DNA from: Albimonas sp051747505
Lineage (GTDB): Bacteria; Pseudomonadota; Alphaproteobacteria; Rhodobacterales; Rhodobacteraceae
Reading direction: 5' to 3'
Length of the DNA: 18,826 bases
NCBI GenBank assembly: GCA_051747505.1
Contig: JBNJGE010000042.1
Location: forward strand, 1 to 18,826
The notes beneath the pieces were generated by a model. The model ran no database searches. It was not told the origin of the DNA and saw nothing but the letters and a program-made list of their open reading frames with translations. Shown piece by piece: positions 1 through 6,703 of this stretch; position 1 is the stretch's first letter; each line of letters opens with the position of its first letter. A program made the translations under genes and the position numbers.

Positions 1-49
1 TGGGGGCGCGGTCGCGCGCCAGCGTGGAGACGAACAGCGCGCGGATCAT
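1..49 (-). CDS. Start of an unidentified gene, cut by the left edge
   Basis: An ATG at 49-47 on the minus strand overlaps the TGA stop of the HupE-like gene (48-46) as ATGA, the classic arrangement for translational coupling. The frame stays open to the window edge and encodes MIRALFVSTLARDRAP. Third codon positions are almost all G or C, as in the neighbours. Sixteen residues are too few to name a family. The overlap suggests that it is co-transcribed with the HupE-like gene. Confidence 0.55.
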   Translation of the reverse strand, partial: MIRALFVSTLARDRAP

Positions 50-672
50 GCGGCGAGCGGCAGGGCCCCGAGGCGCGAGAGCAGCAGCGCCGCGCCGAGG
101 CCCGCGGCGAGGCCGCCGGCGAGGCGCAGGGGCGGGCTGGCCGCGGCCCAGCGCAGGCGCAGGGCCAGCGCGCCGGCGGCGAGCGCGAGGGCGTACTGGG
201 TCAGCGAGAGGCCGAGGAGATAGGCGAGGACGGGCGTGGGCTCGGCCCCGATGACCGCCTCGCCATAGGCGCCGCCATGGACGAGGCCGGCGGCGGCGAA
301 GAGGGCGGCGGCCGGCGCCGGGGCGAGCGGGCGGCCAGCGAGGACGAGGCCGCCGAGGACCAGCGCCGAGGCGGCGGTCAGCGGCTCGGCCAGCGGCAGG
401 GCCTGGCCGGAGGCGGAGAGAAGCACGTTTAGCGCGGAGGCGGCGAGGAAGGCGAGCGGCGCGAGGCGGAGGCGGCCGGCGGCCGCGGCCGCGAGGCCCA
501 TGACGAGGACGAAGGCGAGATGGTCGGGCCCGATCACCGGGTGGCCGACGCCCGAGAGGAGCCCCTGCGCGAAGGTCCCCGGCGTCTCCCCGCCCATCGG
601 GTGATGGGCGGCGGCGGGGCCGGCGGACGCGAGGGCGAGCGCGGCGAGGGCGAGCGGGCGGCGAAACGGCAT
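46..672 (-). CDS. HupE/UreJ-family membrane protein (putative Ni/Co permease)
   Basis: The 208-residue protein has a Sec-type signal peptide (MPFRRPLALAALALA, cleavage after about Ala22). The mature N-terminus is His-rich (HHPMGG), and five to six hydrophobic helices follow. The family signature HPVIGPDH is at 44-51 and a second conserved loop HGGAYGE at 132-138; in HupE/UreJ proteins these His/Asp/Glu residues are thought to handle nickel or cobalt. The start at 672 is chosen because it begins with the signal peptide and has a strong ribosome-binding site (GGGAGGAG, 5-6 bases upstream); a longer frame to 753 has no such support. No hydrogenase, urease or cobalamin gene is in the window, so the metal and its client are unknown. 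The gene lies 124 bases after the exosortase on the same strand and is probably coupled to the next gene by an ATGA overlap. Confidence 0.85.
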   Translation of the reverse strand: MPFRRPLALAALALASAGPAAAHHPMGGETPGTFAQGLLSGVGHPVIGPDHLAFVLVMGLAAAAAGRLRLAPLAFLAASALNVLLSASGQALPLAEPLTAASALVLGGLVLAGRPLAPAPAAALFAAAGLVHGGAYGEAVIGAEPTPVLAYLLGLSLTQYALALAAGALALRLRWAAASPPLRLAGGLAAGLGAALLLSRLGALPLAA

Positions 673-724
673 GGGGTCTCCTCCCTTCCGGCCGGCGGGC
701 GGTCGCGCCGGCGTCCGGCGGCAA

Positions 725-753
725 GGTGATGGCGGAAGGGCGCGCGAAGTCAA
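725..753 (-). promoter_or_regulatory. Possible weak promoter before the HupE-like gene
   Basis: On the minus strand TTGACT (753-748) is a good -35 element. The hexamer 17 bases downstream (ATCACC, 730-725) is a poor -10. Alphaproteobacterial promoters often keep only the -35 well conserved, so the HupE-like gene could be transcribed separately from the exosortase, but the evidence is thin. Confidence 0.25.
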
Positions 754-796
754 GGGCCAGCGACGGGGATGGCGCCGAAGCGGGGGGCGGGCCGGC

Positions 797-2401
797 TCAC
801 TCCGGGATGAAGGCGCCCATGCGGGGCATGGCCTCGGCCAGGAAGCCCTGCAGGCGGGCGTCGGCCTCGGCCTCGGGCTCCCGCGGCAGGATGGGGGTGA
901 TGAGGCGCACCAGCGCGCCGTCGGTGCGCCCGCGCATGGCGGAGTCGTAGACGGTGTAGAACTTCGCGACGAAGTCGTTGTGAAGCCGGCGGCCGCGCTG
1001 CTCGAACCAGTAATAGACGAGCTGGCGGGATTCGCCCTTCTGGATGATGGCGCGGTTGACCTGGAAGGGGGCGACGCCGGCGCGCTCGGGCAGCTCGATG
1101 GTGGCGGGGTCGATGCTGTACATCTCCCAGCCGCCGCCGGGCAGGCAGACCTCGGGCGAGTGGATGCCCTGCCCCTCGGTCTGCTTGCGGTAATAGGCGA
1201 ACCACAGGTCCACGGGGGCGGCCGCGTCCGCGGCTCGGTAGTTGGCCGACATGTAGTCGTCGGCGGCGAGCACCTGCTCGATCTCCGGGTCGAGCGCGCC
1301 GCGGCGGGCGCCGACCCAGTCGCCGAGCTCCATGGGGAAGGCGGAGAAGGGGGTCCGCTCGATCTCCGCCGCCTCGGTCTTGGGGACGGCGGCCCAGGCG
1401 GCGGTGACGGCCAGCGAGAACACGGCGGCGGCGATCAGCGCGGCGGAGGGGACGATGTCCTTGCCGCGGCGCAGCTGCGGGCCGACGGAGACGAAGTCGA
1501 GGTCCAGCGCCACCGAGAGCGAGCGGCGGTCGCCGGCGAGCTTCTGCAGCAGCTTCGCCAGGCCAAAGAGCAGGGCGATGCAGGCGCCGAAGATCACCCA
1601 GCCCTCGAACATGTGGAGGAAGCCCTCCGCCTGCGCGATCCCGTAGCTGTCCACCAGCACGCCGATCACGCCGATGCGGAAGCTGTTCATCAGCACCGCC
1701 AGCGGCACCGCGGCCAGCAGCAGGATCGCCTTGTGGATCCACGGGCCGCGGTAGAGGACGCAGAAGATGTAGCTGAAGGACATGATCGGGAAGAGGTAGC
1801 GCAGGCCCGAGCAGGCCTCGGCCACCTGCAGCTTGTAGACGCCGAGGTCGATGATGTTGCCGTCGAGATAGACGGGCACGCCGGCGAGGCGGACCAGCCA
1901 GACGCCGATCTCGGAGGAGATGAACTGCAGCGTGGTGTTGAGCTGCCAGTAGATGAAGTTGGGCAGGGGCAGCATGAAGACGAGGTGCAGCACCGCCGGC
2001 CAGAAGAACATGCCGCGGCGGAAGCCGAAGCAGATCAGCACCAGCCCCGCGACCCACATGATCATCGCGTAGAAGACGATGTCGGGGATGCGCACGACGT
2101 TGCCGAGCACGGCGACGGCGAGGGCGAGCGCCAGGACCAGCGCGCCGGGCCATCGGTCCGTCACCGGCTTTCGCGAGGGCGGCATCATCGCCATCTCGCG
2201 GATGAACATGTAGCCCGAGAGCAGCGGGATGAGCGGCCCGTGGCTGTATTCGGGCGTGGACCAGGCGTCGGCGAGGTTCACGATGCCGAACCAGAAGACC
2301 GGCAGCGGCGCGACGACGGCGAGCAGGAACCACATCAGCCCCGTGGGCAGCGCGCCCCCGAGGGGCTGCGAGCGCTCGGACCCGGCTTCGGTCAAGGACA
2401 T
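797..2401 (-). CDS. xrtD: Exosortase fused to EpsI domain (VPLPA-CTERM type, XrtD-like)
   Basis: The 534-residue inner-membrane protein has two parts. Residues about 20-285 form the multi-helix exosortase core with the transpeptidase-like triad: Cys197 in EACSGLRY, Arg242 in NSFRIGV and His263 in GFLHMFEGW. After another helix (about 318-338), residues 345-534 form an EpsI domain (DUF3485) with its hallmark HSPEVCLPGGGWE at 414-426. Exosortases cleave short C-terminal sorting tails and transfer the protein onward, usually to the cell surface or exopolysaccharide. From memory, the exosortase-EpsI fusion in Rhodobacterales is XrtD, which acts on VPLPA-CTERM proteins. The start at 2401 (MSLTEAG) is preferred over frames reaching 2578, which add an Arg-rich, non-conserved stretch; a GAGGG lies about 10 bases upstream. 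No tailed substrate or exopolysaccharide gene is in the window. The subtype is less certain than the family. Confidence 0.88.
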   Translation of the reverse strand: MSLTEAGSERSQPLGGALPTGLMWFLLAVVAPLPVFWFGIVNLADAWSTPEYSHGPLIPLLSGYMFIREMAMMPPSRKPVTDRWPGALVLALALAVAVLGNVVRIPDIVFYAMIMWVAGLVLICFGFRRGMFFWPAVLHLVFMLPLPNFIYWQLNTTLQFISSEIGVWLVRLAGVPVYLDGNIIDLGVYKLQVAEACSGLRYLFPIMSFSYIFCVLYRGPWIHKAILLLAAVPLAVLMNSFRIGVIGVLVDSYGIAQAEGFLHMFEGWVIFGACIALLFGLAKLLQKLAGDRRSLSVALDLDFVSVGPQLRRGKDIVPSAALIAAAVFSLAVTAAWAAVPKTEAAEIERTPFSAFPMELGDWVGARRGALDPEIEQVLAADDYMSANYRAADAAAPVDLWFAYYRKQTEGQGIHSPEVCLPGGGWEMYSIDPATIELPERAGVAPFQVNRAIIQKGESRQLVYYWFEQRGRRLHNDFVAKFYTVYDSAMRGRTDGALVRLITPILPREPEAEADARLQGFLAEAMPRMGAFIPE

Positions 2402-2577
2402 GGGCGGCGTTCCCTCGTTGCCATCGCTTCCCCGGACCCCGTTAGCACGGACGGGCCGCCCTGCCCCCCGCCCGCGGCGCGCGCGGGCCCTCAAATGGGC
2501 GTGAACGGGGCGCGTGCGGCGCCTGCGACGCCCCCGTTTATCGCGATGAAGGCCGTCCGCGCAATCGCGCGCGCGCA

Positions 2578-2606
2578 TTGAGACGCGGCGCGGGGCGCCC
2601 TAAGCA
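2578..2606 (+). promoter_or_regulatory. Candidate promoter for the iron-type ABC permease
   Basis: TTGAGA (2578-2583) and TAAGCA (2601-2606) are separated by 17 bases and end 37 bases before the chosen start codon. The -35 matches consensus at five of six positions, the -10 poorly. The surrounding 242-base divergent gap (2402-2643) otherwise shows only GC-rich sequence. I see no convincing iron-regulator box in it. Confidence 0.3.
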
Positions 2607-2643
2607 TGCCCCCCGCCCCCCGAGACGGGAGAGGATGGAGCCC

Positions 2644-4344
2644 ATGTCCCGCGCGCCCGGCGCCGCCAGTCTCCGGCCGAGCCTCCGCCCGCGGCGGCGG
2701 GGGCCGCGCGCAGCCGCGGCCGGGGCGCTAACCTGGCCGGCCTGGGCGCTGGCCGCGCTGTGCGCGGCACCGGCGGTCTCGGTGATCCTGACGGCGCTGT
2801 TCGGGGACTGGGCGCTGTGGTCTCTGCTGATGGGCACGGTTCTGCCGCGCTACACGGCGACCACGCTGGCGCTGGCCGGGCTGGTGGCGGTGGGCGTCAC
2901 CCTGCTGGGCGTGGGCGCGGCGGTGCTGGTGACGAGCTGCCGCTTTCCGCTGCGCCGGGTGTTCGAGGTGGCGCTGATCGCGCCGCTGGCCTTCCCCGCC
3001 TATGTGCTGGCCTACGCCTATACCGGGCTGCTGGACCATCCCGGCCCGGTGCAGACCCTGCTGCGCGAGGTCACGGGCTGGGGGCCGCGGGACTACTGGT
3101 TTCCCGAGATCCGCTCGCTGGGCGGCGCGGCGCTGATGCTGACGCTGGTGCTCTACCCCTACGTCTACCTGCTGACGCGGGCGGCGCTGATCCACCAGTC
3201 GGTGACCGCGGCCCAGGTGGCGCGCACGCTGGGGCTGGGGCCGCGGGGGGTGCTGTTCCGGGTCACCCTGCCCATGGCGCGCCCGGCCATCGTGGGCGGG
3301 CTGGCGCTGGCGATGATGGAGACCATCGCCGATTTCGGCACGGTGGCGCATTTCGGGGTGCAGACCTTCGCCACGGGCATCTACCGGGCCTGGTTCTCGA
3401 TGGGCGACCGGGTGGCGGCGGCGCAGCTTTCGGCCTGCCTGCTGGCCTTCGCCGTGGTGCTGGTGGTGATGGAGCGCGTCCAGCGGGGCGCGGCGAAGCG
3501 CCACCAGGCGGGGCGGCGCTACGAGGCGCTGCAGGAGACCCCCCTGCCCGGCTGGCGCGGCTGGGCCGCCGCCGGGGCCTGCGCCGTGCCGGTGACGCTG
3601 GGCTTCGTGGTCCCGGTGCTGATGCTGGGGACGATGGCGCTGGGCTCCTGGCAGGGGCAGCTGACGGCGAGGTACTGGAGCTTTGCCGCCAACACGTTGA
3701 TCCTGGCCTCGGTGGCCGCCGTGCTGACGGTGGGGGGGGCGCTGCTGATCGGGTATGCGGCGCGGCTGACGCCGGGGCCGGGGGCGCGGGCGGCGCAGCT
3801 TTCGGCCTCGGTGGGCTACGCGGTGCCGGGATCGGTGATCGCGGTGGGGCTGCTCGTGCCGCTGGCGCAGTTCGACAACGCGGTGGACGCCTGGATGCGC
3901 GACAGCTTCGGGGTCTCCACCGGGCTGCTGCTGACGGGGTCGATCGCGGCGATCGTGCTGGCCTACATGGCCCGCTTCATGGCCGCGGCGCTGAACGCGG
4001 TGACGGCGGGGTTCGAGACGATCGGGCCGAACCTTGACGCCTCCGCCCGGGTGCTGGGCTGCAATGTCTGGGGCGTGGTGGGCAAGGTGCACGCGCCGCT
4101 GCTGCGCGGATCGCTGCTGACCGCGGCGCTGATCGTGTTCGTGGACGTGACCAAGGAGTTGCCCGCGACCCTGATCATGCGGCCCTTCGGCTTCGACACG
4201 CTGGCCATCCAGGCCTATCGCCTCGCCTCCGACGAGCGGCTGGCGGAGGCGGCGCTGCCCTCGCTGGCGATCGCGGCCGCGGGCATGGCGCCGGTGCTGC
4301 TGCTGGCCCGCGCCATCCGGCGCAGCCGGCCGGGGGCGCACTGA
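2644..4344 (+). CDS. Two-domain ABC transporter permease, Fe(III) type (FbpB/SfuB-like)
   Basis: The 566-residue protein has two fused permease (BPD_transp_1) halves and about 12 transmembrane helices, the normal size for ferric-iron ABC permeases. The first EAA loop, which contacts the ATPase, is at about 190-213 (ARTLGLGPRG, LPMARP) and the second at about 463-490 (ASARVLGCNVWGVV). The block DVTKELPATL at 501-510 followed by FDTLAIQAYRLASDERL is characteristic of the FbpB/AfuB branch, which moves Fe3+ across the inner membrane. Start choice: ATG 2644 has AGGA eight bases upstream; ATG 2635 and TTG 2578 are in frame but have poorer spacing. No periplasmic binding protein or ATPase gene is next to it, so its partners must be encoded elsewhere. 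The Arg-rich first 25 residues look cytoplasmic. Substrate is inferred from family only. Confidence 0.88.
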   Translation: MSRAPGAASLRPSLRPRRRGPRAAAAGALTWPAWALAALCAAPAVSVILTALFGDWALWSLLMGTVLPRYTATTLALAGLVAVGVTLLGVGAAVLVTSCRFPLRRVFEVALIAPLAFPAYVLAYAYTGLLDHPGPVQTLLREVTGWGPRDYWFPEIRSLGGAALMLTLVLYPYVYLLTRAALIHQSVTAAQVARTLGLGPRGVLFRVTLPMARPAIVGGLALAMMETIADFGTVAHFGVQTFATGIYRAWFSMGDRVAAAQLSACLLAFAVVLVVMERVQRGAAKRHQAGRRYEALQETPLPGWRGWAAAGACAVPVTLGFVVPVLMLGTMALGSWQGQLTARYWSFAANTLILASVAAVLTVGGALLIGYAARLTPGPGARAAQLSASVGYAVPGSVIAVGLLVPLAQFDNAVDAWMRDSFGVSTGLLLTGSIAAIVLAYMARFMAAALNAVTAGFETIGPNLDASARVLGCNVWGVVGKVHAPLLRGSLLTAALIVFVDVTKELPATLIMRPFGFDTLAIQAYRLASDERLAEAALPSLAIAAAGMAPVLLLARAIRRSRPGAH

Positions 4345-4351
4345 GCGGTGG

Positions 4352-4370
4352 CGTTCCCGGGCGGGAAACG
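4352..4370 (+). terminator. Weak hairpin after the ABC permease gene
   Basis: CGTTCCC (4352-4358) pairs with GGGAAACG (4363-4370) with one bulged A and a GGGC loop. It starts seven bases after the permease stop. No T-run follows, so it is at best a weak terminator or a 3'-end stabilising stem. Confidence 0.25.
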
Positions 4371-4461
4371 GCGCGTGTCGGGGCGCGGGAGTGATCCGCA
4401 GGCGGGCCGGGGCGCGTATGCTTGCAGGCGACACGACGCAGCCCTTCCGGAAGGAGAGACC

Positions 4462-5112
4462 ATGAACCTCCGCGAGACCGGCTTCCCCGACGCCCTGCCC
4501 TCCGACGCCCGGGAGGCGGAGGCCGAGGCCCGACCCGACCGGACGGAGGCCGAGGCCGCCGTGCGCACGCTGCTGCGCTGGGCGGGCGACGACCCCGGCC
4601 GCGAGGGGCTGCAGGACACCCCCGCCCGGGTGGCGCGGGCCTTCGAGGAGTGGTTCCGGGGCTACGACGAGGACCCCGAGGCGATGCTCCAGCGCACCTT
4701 CGAGGAGGTGGAGGGCTACGACGAGGTGGTCCTGCTCAGGGACATCCGCTTCGAGAGCCATTGCGAGCATCACCTGGCGCCGATCATCGGGCGGGCGCAT
4801 GTCGCCTATCTGCCCACCGACCGGGTGGTGGGCATCTCCAAGCTCGCGCGCGTGGTGGACGCCTACGCCAAGCGGCTGCAGGTGCAGGAGAAGATGACCG
4901 CCCAGATCGCGGGCGCGCTGGACCGGGCGCTGAAGCCTCGCGGCGTGGCGGTGGTGCTGGAGGCCGAGCATCACTGCATGTCCACCCGCGGCGTGTGCAA
5001 GCCGGGGGTGACGATGGTGACCTCCACCCTGCTGGGCGCCTTCCGCAACAATCCTGACACGCGGCGGGAGTTCCTGAACCTGATCGGCAACCCGGTCAGC
5101 CGCGGGGGCTGA
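4462..5112 (+). CDS. folE: GTP cyclohydrolase I (FolE)
   Basis: The 216-residue enzyme converts GTP to 7,8-dihydroneopterin triphosphate, the first step of tetrahydrofolate synthesis; it is cytosolic and normally a homodecamer. The zinc ligands of type IA FolE are all present: Cys101 and His104 in ESHCEHH and Cys172 in AEHHCMSTRG. Also conserved are the active-site neighbourhood VVGISKLARVVDAYAKRLQVQE (122-143) and the C-terminal TRREFLNLI (200-208). The first 30 residues are acidic and non-conserved. The start at 4462 follows a strong AAGGAGA ribosome-binding site five bases upstream (4451-4457). A TATGCT hexamer at 4417-4422 could be a -10, but no good -35 sits before it. The neighbours (iron-type permease, trkH) have no obvious link to folate, so shared direction probably reflects packing rather than a pathway operon. 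Confidence 0.96.
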   Translation: MNLRETGFPDALPSDAREAEAEARPDRTEAEAAVRTLLRWAGDDPGREGLQDTPARVARAFEEWFRGYDEDPEAMLQRTFEEVEGYDEVVLLRDIRFESHCEHHLAPIIGRAHVAYLPTDRVVGISKLARVVDAYAKRLQVQEKMTAQIAGALDRALKPRGVAVVLEAEHHCMSTRGVCKPGVTMVTSTLLGAFRNNPDTRREFLNLIGNPVSRGG

Positions 5113-5124
5113 GACCCCGGCCGG

Positions 5125-5191
5125 CGCCTCCGCGCCGCCCGGGCGGAGGCGGGGCGGGCGGGCGGGGCCTCCGCCCGGGCGGGGCGGAGGC
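5125..5191 (+). repeat. Two tandem GC-rich hairpins of nearly the same sequence
   Basis: The folE-trkH gap holds two successive inverted repeats with the same arms. In the first, CGCCTCCGC (5125-5133) pairs with GCGGAGGCG (5143-5151) around a 9-base loop. In the second, GCCTCCGC (5167-5174) pairs with GCGGAGGC (5184-5191), also around a 9-base loop. Arms of one hairpin could also pair with those of the other. Neither is followed by a T-run. They may slow or end folE transcription, or be a local duplication. Confidence 0.5.
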
Positions 5192-5194
5192 GCG

Positions 5195-5223
5195 TTGACA
5201 GGGCGCGGGGGCCGGGCGAGACA
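5195..5223 (+). promoter_or_regulatory. Possible trkH promoter (perfect -35, poor -10)
   Basis: A consensus TTGACA lies at 5195-5200. The hexamer 17 bases downstream (5218-5223, GAGACA) is a poor -10 and would leave almost no leader before the trkH ATG at 5233, which itself lacks a strong ribosome-binding site. A near-leaderless trkH transcript is possible but unproven. Confidence 0.25.
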
Positions 5224-5232
5224 GATGCGGTC

Positions 5233-6693
5233 ATGCCCGACCTGCGCTCCTCCCTCTATCTGATCGGCCTGCTGATCGCGGCCCTGGGCGGGGCCATGCT
5301 GGCGCCGATGCTGGCCGATCTGGGGCGCGGCGACGCCAACTGGCGGGCCTTCGCGCTTTCGGGCTTTCTCACCGCGCTGGCCGGGCTGGCGATGGCGGCG
5401 GCGAGCCGGGCCGGCCGGCGGCGCCCGCTGAACATCCAGGAGACGTTCCTGCTGACCACGGTGGCCTGGCTGGCGCTGCCGGTCTTCGGCGCCCTGCCCT
5501 TCATGCTGGGCGCGCCGGGGGCGAGCGCGACGGACGCCTTCTTCGAGGCGATGTCGGGGATGACCACCACGGGCTCCACCGTCTTCAGCGGGCTGGACGG
5601 GATGCCGCGGGGGACGCTGCTGTGGCGCGGGCTGCTGCAGTGGTTCGGGGGCATCGGCATCGTCGTGGTGGCGATGGGCTTCCTGCCGGCGCTGCGCGTG
5701 GGCGGCATGCAGGTGTTCCGGTCCGAGGCCTTCGACACCTTCGGCAAGATCCTGCCGCGGGCGGCGGAGATCGCCATGTCGATCTCGCGCATCTATGTGG
5801 CGCTGACCGCGCTCTGCGCGCTGGCCTATTCCGCCTGCGGGATGACGGCCTTCGACGCGGTCGTGCACGCGATGACCACGATCTCCACGGGCGGCTTCGC
5901 CAATTACGACGCCTCGCTGGGATACTTTCCGCCGGCGGTCGAATACGTCTCGTCGCTGTTCATGGTGCTGGCGGCGCTGCCCTTCGTGCGGCTGGTTCAG
6001 CTCTCCGCCGGCACGGCGCGGCCGCTGATCTCGGACACGCAGGTGCATGGCTTCCTGATCTCGATGGCGCTGTTCGCGCTGGCGCTGACCTTCTACCGGA
6101 CGGCGACGGATCCGCCGGAGGGGCTGGCCGGCCTCGAGGGGCATTTCCGCGAGGTGCTGTTCAACATCGTCTCGATCCACACCGGCACCGGCTACGCCTC
6201 GGAGAACTACGAGAGCTGGGGGCCGTTCCCGGTGGCGGCCTTCTTCCTGGCGGGGATGATCGGGGGCTGCGCGGGCTCGACGGTCTGCTCGGTGAAGATC
6301 TTCCGCTACCAGATCCTCGCCTCGGCCATGCTGGCGCAGATCCGGCGCATCCATTCCCCCCACGGGGTTTTCACCACGCGCTTCGCGGGGCGGCCGGTGG
6401 GCGAGGAGCTCGTCTCCTCGGTCATGGCGTTCCTGTTCCTGTTCTTCATGACGCTGGCGGTGCTGGCGGTGGCGATGGGGATGATGGGCTACGACACGGT
6501 CACCTCCGTCTCCGGCGCGGCGACGGCCCTGGCCAATGTCGGGCCGGGGCTGGGCGAGATCATCGGGCCGGCGGGGAATTTCGCGCCGCTGTCGGACGGG
6601 GCGAAGTGGCTGCTGGCGATCGCGATGCTGGTGGGGCGGCTGGAGCTGATGGCCGTCTACGTGCTGTTCACGGCGACCTTCTGGCGGGGGTGA
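5233..6693 (+). CDS. trkH: TrkH-family potassium uptake protein
   Basis: At 486 residues this is the usual length for TrkH, the pore subunit of Trk/Ktr-type K+ uptake in the inner membrane. The four selectivity-filter loops are visible in order: TTTGSTVFSG (111-120), TTISTGGFANYD (215-226), IHTGTGYASENY (315-326) and LANVGPGLGE (433-442). The conserved KIFRYQ (355-360), at the gating region, and GRLELM near the C-terminus (468-473) are also present. The normal partner TrkA, an NAD-binding regulator, is not adjacent. The start at 5233 gives the expected N-terminal helix; upstream there is only a weak GAG-rich ribosome-binding site. The gene ends 10 bases from the converging imuB. Whether it is Trk- or Ktr-like in partner use cannot be read from this subunit alone. 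Confidence 0.94.
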   Translation: MPDLRSSLYLIGLLIAALGGAMLAPMLADLGRGDANWRAFALSGFLTALAGLAMAAASRAGRRRPLNIQETFLLTTVAWLALPVFGALPFMLGAPGASATDAFFEAMSGMTTTGSTVFSGLDGMPRGTLLWRGLLQWFGGIGIVVVAMGFLPALRVGGMQVFRSEAFDTFGKILPRAAEIAMSISRIYVALTALCALAYSACGMTAFDAVVHAMTTISTGGFANYDASLGYFPPAVEYVSSLFMVLAALPFVRLVQLSAGTARPLISDTQVHGFLISMALFALALTFYRTATDPPEGLAGLEGHFREVLFNIVSIHTGTGYASENYESWGPFPVAAFFLAGMIGGCAGSTVCSVKIFRYQILASAMLAQIRRIHSPHGVFTTRFAGRPVGEELVSSVMAFLFLFFMTLAVLAVAMGMMGYDTVTSVSGAATALANVGPGLGEIIGPAGNFAPLSDGAKWLLAIAMLVGRLELMAVYVLFTATFWRG

Positions 6694-6703
6694 GGGCCCG
6701 GCG

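Noticed and set aside
671..2581. A 636-codon plus-strand open frame opposite the exosortase
   Set aside because: Low-complexity product; the minus strand has the intact exosortase and EpsI motifs.
2578..2643. TTG start at 2578 for the ABC permease
   Set aside because: It would overlap the candidate -35 and add an Arg/Pro-rich stretch with no ribosome-binding site; ATG 2644 has a properly spaced AGGA.
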